A DNA stretch of 10,036 nucleotides. Origin: Alphaproteobacteria bacterium. GTDB lineage: Bacteria > Pseudomonadota > Alphaproteobacteria > Puniceispirillales > UBA1172. The notes beneath the pieces were generated by a model that was not told the DNA's origin, did not search any database, and saw nothing but the letters and a program-made list of their open reading frames with translations. Location: contig JAGWAQ010000109.1 in assembly GCA_021296375.1 (NCBI GenBank), positions 5,175 through 15,210 on the forward strand, in the 5' to 3' direction. Position 1 is the stretch's first letter. Each line of letters opens with the position of its first letter. Position numbers and translations under genes: made by a program. Shown piece after piece: positions 7,913 through 10,036 of this stretch.

Positions 7913-9304
7913 TTACGGCAAGGTCGGGGACCAGGCGGGGTCAGATGCAAACGACGGGGTGATCATCCGGCGTTCATTAAAGCCAGTAATATCAATGCGG
8001 TAAAGGTAGGACTCGCCGCCAGAACCATCTTCATTGGTGGGGTTTTGCTTGAAATACATCAACACCCGGCCATTCGGCGCCCAGGTCGGAGCTTCCACCA
8101 GGAATCCGCGCGCCAGCAGGCGTTCACCCGTGCCATCCGTGTTCATGACCCCGATAAAAAATTCACCTTTATGCATTTTCGTGAAGGCAATAATGTCACC
8201 GCGCGGCGACCAGACCGGGGTCGCGTAACGGCCTTTGCCAAAGCTGATGCGGCGCACATTTCGGCCGTTAGAATCCATGACATAGATTTGTTGCGAGCCG
8301 CCACGGTCTGAATTGAAGACGATCTTGTCGCCGTCAGGAGAATAGGACGGTGAGGTGTCGATAGAGGGGCTGTTGGTCAATTGCCGTTGCTGTTGGGTGG
8401 CAAGGTCCATTTCATAAATATCGGTCAGGCCGTTTTGGGCCAGCGACATGATCAGCTTTTTGCCGTCAAAGGAGAAGCGCGGGGCAAAGGTCATCCCCGG
8501 GAAGGACCCGAGAAGCTCCGACCGGCCGGTGGACACATTCATCAGATAAACGCTGGGTTCATCATTGAAATAATCAAGATAGGCGATTTCCTGCACCAGT
8601 GGCGAGAATCTCGGGGTCAGCACCAGCGATGAGCCATTCGTCAAATAGGTGGGGTTATGGCCATCCTGATCCATGATGGCGAGACGCTTGACGCGCTTGT
8701 CGGCGGGGCCGCTTTCTTCAACAAACACGATGCGCGTATCAAAATAACCGCTGTCACCGGTCCAGCTTTCAAACACCAGATCAGCGATCTGGTGGGAAAT
8801 GCGGCGCAACCCGACCTCTGACACCTCGCCTTCGCCAGCGATGATTTCACGTTCCGTCACCACATCCCAGAGGATAAAGACGATCTGGATCATGCCGTTT
8901 GAGTTTTCCGTCGCTGAACCAACCAGCAAGGCTTTGACCCCAAGCGGCGCCCATTCGGAAAAATCCGGCTTGATGGAAGGGTCCGATGGCGGCGGGATAA
9001 GATAGGCGCTGTCTTCGGAACGGAACATGCCCGAACCGTTCAAGTCATTGGCGATGATCTCCGCCACCTGACGCCCCAGCACACCAGGCTTTCCCGTTTC
9101 GTCGGTAAAGTCAGCAATCCCGATGGGGGTGGGTTCGATCGACCCTTCGGTGATGGTGATCTTTTCGGTCTGCGCGAAGGCAACGCCGCCGCCCGTCATC
9201 GGCATCGGCATCAGCGTCGCCAGCACCGCCAGCACAGCCATTACCGCCATTTGCGCGGTTTTCATCAGTCGAAGGGGAGTAGGCATCATCATGGTATCGC
9301 TCAT
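7913..9304 (-). CDS. tolB: Tol-Pal system periplasmic beta-propeller protein TolB
   Basis: Periplasmic protein that binds Pal and TolA and passes signals in the Tol-Pal system. From ATG 9304 it is 463 residues. It has a signal peptide with a long hydrophobic Met/Ala/Leu/Val core (about 19-36) and likely cleavage after VAFA (about 44/45), an N-terminal domain (about 46-180) starting ITEGSIEPTPIGIADF, and a C-terminal propeller (about 215-455). The propeller has repeated PD40-type blades such as TPRFSP, APRFSFDGKKL, SPSYSPDGDKIVFNSDRGG, TPVWSPRGDIIAFTK and APTWAPNGRVLMYF. The start is uncertain: TTG 9307, and in-frame ATGs at 9292, 9289, 9286 and 9262, are alternatives, and none has a clear Shine-Dalgarno. 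ATG 9304 overlaps the stop of a 6-codon mini-ORF by TGATG, which could supply ribosomes by reinitiation. tolA ends 20 bases upstream. The family call itself is secure. Confidence 0.95.
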   Translation of the reverse strand: MSDTMMMPTPLRLMKTAQMAVMAVLAVLATLMPMPMTGGGVAFAQTEKITITEGSIEPTPIGIADFTDETGKPGVLGRQVAEIIANDLNGSGMFRSEDSAYLIPPPSDPSIKPDFSEWAPLGVKALLVGSATENSNGMIQIVFILWDVVTEREIIAGEGEVSEVGLRRISHQIADLVFESWTGDSGYFDTRIVFVEESGPADKRVKRLAIMDQDGHNPTYLTNGSSLVLTPRFSPLVQEIAYLDYFNDEPSVYLMNVSTGRSELLGSFPGMTFAPRFSFDGKKLIMSLAQNGLTDIYEMDLATQQQRQLTNSPSIDTSPSYSPDGDKIVFNSDRGGSQQIYVMDSNGRNVRRISFGKGRYATPVWSPRGDIIAFTKMHKGEFFIGVMNTDGTGERLLARGFLVEAPTWAPNGRVLMYFKQNPTNEDGSGGESYLYRIDITGFNERRMITPSFASDPAWSPTLP

Positions 9305-9324
9305 CAAACCCGGGTTAACAACAT
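9304..9324 (-). promoter_or_regulatory. Six-codon mini-ORF coupling tolA end to tolB start
   Basis: Directly after the tolA TGA (9325-9327) an ATG at 9324 opens Met-Leu-Leu-Thr-Arg-Val-stop. Its TGA (9304-9306) shares its A with the tolB ATG (TGATG). GGAG in the last tolA codons lies 4 bases before this ATG, whereas the tolB ATG has no Shine-Dalgarno of its own. The geometry fits reinitiation, but a chance arrangement is possible. Confidence 0.35.
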
Positions 9325-9963
9325 TCAGCTCCGTGTAATAAAACGCGGATCAAACTCAAATTGCAATTCTTTCCACGTGTCGTGGTTATCCAGCGGCAGT
9401 GGAAGCGGACTGCAATCCACAACAGCCCGTCGGGCGGCACGGGCGGCGGCCTTGAAGGTGCTGTCTCTGTTCATCCGCGCTTTGTCCACAATTTCCACAT
9501 CCTGAACTTCGGCACGATTATTCAACCGCACAATTATGTCAACAATAAGGGAATCAGCCCCCGCCGCCCCTGGTGGCGGTGACCAGCAGATCGCCAGATG
9601 ATTGCGCAACTGGTCGATCACCGTTGCCCCCAATGCCCCTGATGTCTTGCGGGGGGTATTGAGCGCCTGGCCGATCAGGTCTTCGATTTTCTCTTCAGCC
9701 TCCTGGCGGTCGGCGTCAGCGGTGTCCTGCTTTTTCTTCGCCTGTTTTTCCAGCAATTTATTGAGCTTGGCCTTGGCCTCCTGTTTCTTCTTTTCCTTTT
9801 CCTGTTCGGCGCGGCGTTGCTGTTTCTTGCGTTCCGTCAAGTCTTGCAACTTGCTGGTCAATTGCGCCTGCTGCTGCTGACGCTTTTTGAACTCAGGTGA
9901 TTTCTTGGTCGGCCGCTTGGGTGGCGCGCTCAGCTTGGTCGGCGCAGGCTTGGCTTTTGGCGG
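9325..9963 (-). CDS. tolA: TolA, C-terminal and part of the helical domain (5' end missing)
   Basis: TolA links the inner-membrane TolQR motor to TolB/Pal and CpoB across the periplasm. The open part gives about 212 residues. A Pro/Lys/Ala-rich stretch leads to a QQQQ run, then a highly charged Lys/Glu/Gln coiled-coil segment (EKEKKKQEAKAKLNKLLEKQ), a linker, and the C-terminal TolA domain. That domain has IDQLRNHLAICWSPPPGAAG, DIIVRLNNRAEVQDVEIVD, and a final AARAARRAVVDCSPLPLP ... WKELQFEFDP. The N-terminal membrane anchor would lie beyond the right edge. There is no ATG after the last upstream stop (9964-9966); TTG 9861 sits inside the helical region and is not a credible start. So this is the tail of a longer gene, not a complete small one. 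The TGA stop is 20 bases before tolB. Confidence 0.85.
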   Translation of the reverse strand, partial: PPKAKPAPTKLSAPPKRPTKKSPEFKKRQQQQAQLTSKLQDLTERKKQQRRAEQEKEKKKQEAKAKLNKLLEKQAKKKQDTADADRQEAEEKIEDLIGQALNTPRKTSGALGATVIDQLRNHLAICWSPPPGAAGADSLIVDIIVRLNNRAEVQDVEIVDKARMNRDSTFKAAARAARRAVVDCSPLPLPLDNHDTWKELQFEFDPRFITRS

Positions 9964-10036
9964 TTATGGGGCCGCTTACGGTTTGTCCGACGGCACCGGC
10001 AAGGCGTCCGGAACCTTGACTTCCTATGGCGCGGGG
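9964..10036 (-). other. Upstream continuation of tolA frame interrupted by three stops
   Basis: Read in the tolA frame this edge gives PAP-stop-EVKVPDALPVPSDKP-stop-AAP-stop-PPKAKPAP. The stops are TAG at 10024-10026, TAA at 9976-9978 and TAA at 9964-9966. The Pro/Lys/Val-rich composition is that of a TolA linker on both sides of every stop. Each stop becomes Lys (AAA or AAG) if its first base is changed from T to A; Gln or Glu would need C or G. Errors at a contig edge, or genuine decay of tolA, are both possible. Confidence 0.6.

Noticed and set aside
7898..7920. Inverted repeat around the tolB stop as a terminator
   Set aside because: The stem is only 6 bp with a long loop and no T-run follows on either strand.
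9325..9861. TTG at 9861 as the start of a complete small protein
   Set aside because: The frame continues upstream with TolA-like sequence, and TolA needs an N-terminal membrane anchor that is absent here.
9964..10026. Stop-codon reassignment in this organism
   Set aside because: TAA ends ftsH, pal and tolB, TAG ends folP and cpoB, and TGA ends tilS and tolA, so all three work as stops.

Overview
The window reads as a chromosomal core segment of an alphaproteobacterium. All eight recognisable genes lie on the minus strand, so transcription runs from high to low coordinates: tolA (3' part), tolB, pal, cpoB (ybgF), tilS, ftsH, folP and glmM (nearly complete, cut at base 1). This arrangement, with tol-pal followed by tilS-ftsH-folP-glmM, is familiar from Alphaproteobacteria. 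The sequence is GC-rich, and stop codons of all three kinds (TAA, TAG, TGA) end the genes. I cannot assign a genus.

Right half (about 6024-10036): the envelope module. TolA spans the periplasm, TolB is the periplasmic beta-propeller, Pal is the outer-membrane, peptidoglycan-binding lipoprotein, and CpoB is the periplasmic coiled-coil/TPR partner. A strong intrinsic terminator lies just after pal (7162-7196), so cpoB and the genes after it probably need their own promoter or read-through. A 6-codon mini-ORF with a well-placed GGAG sits between tolA and tolB and ends in a TGATG overlap with the tolB start.

Left half (1-5992): a housekeeping module. TilS modifies the tRNA-Ile anticodon, FtsH is the inner-membrane AAA+ protease, FolP makes dihydropteroate for folate synthesis, and GlmM makes glucosamine-1-phosphate for UDP-GlcNAc. 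tilS and ftsH overlap by ATGA, and folP begins 5 bases after the ftsH stop, so these are probably translationally coupled. glmM follows folP after an 87-base gap and has its own good ribosome binding site.

Two places break the expected coding pattern. tilS is split between two frames at about 5771, and the conserved VDHG-type segment is missing there, as if about 17 bases had been lost. The tolA frame is crossed by three stops (TAA, TAA, TAG) at the right edge (9964-10026), with TolA-like Pro/Lys-rich sequence on both sides of them. Either could be real or a sequencing/assembly error. No mobile element, CRISPR array, RNA gene or clearly new system is visible. The most notable other oddity is a 15-base in-frame tandem repeat in the N-terminal extension of FolP.
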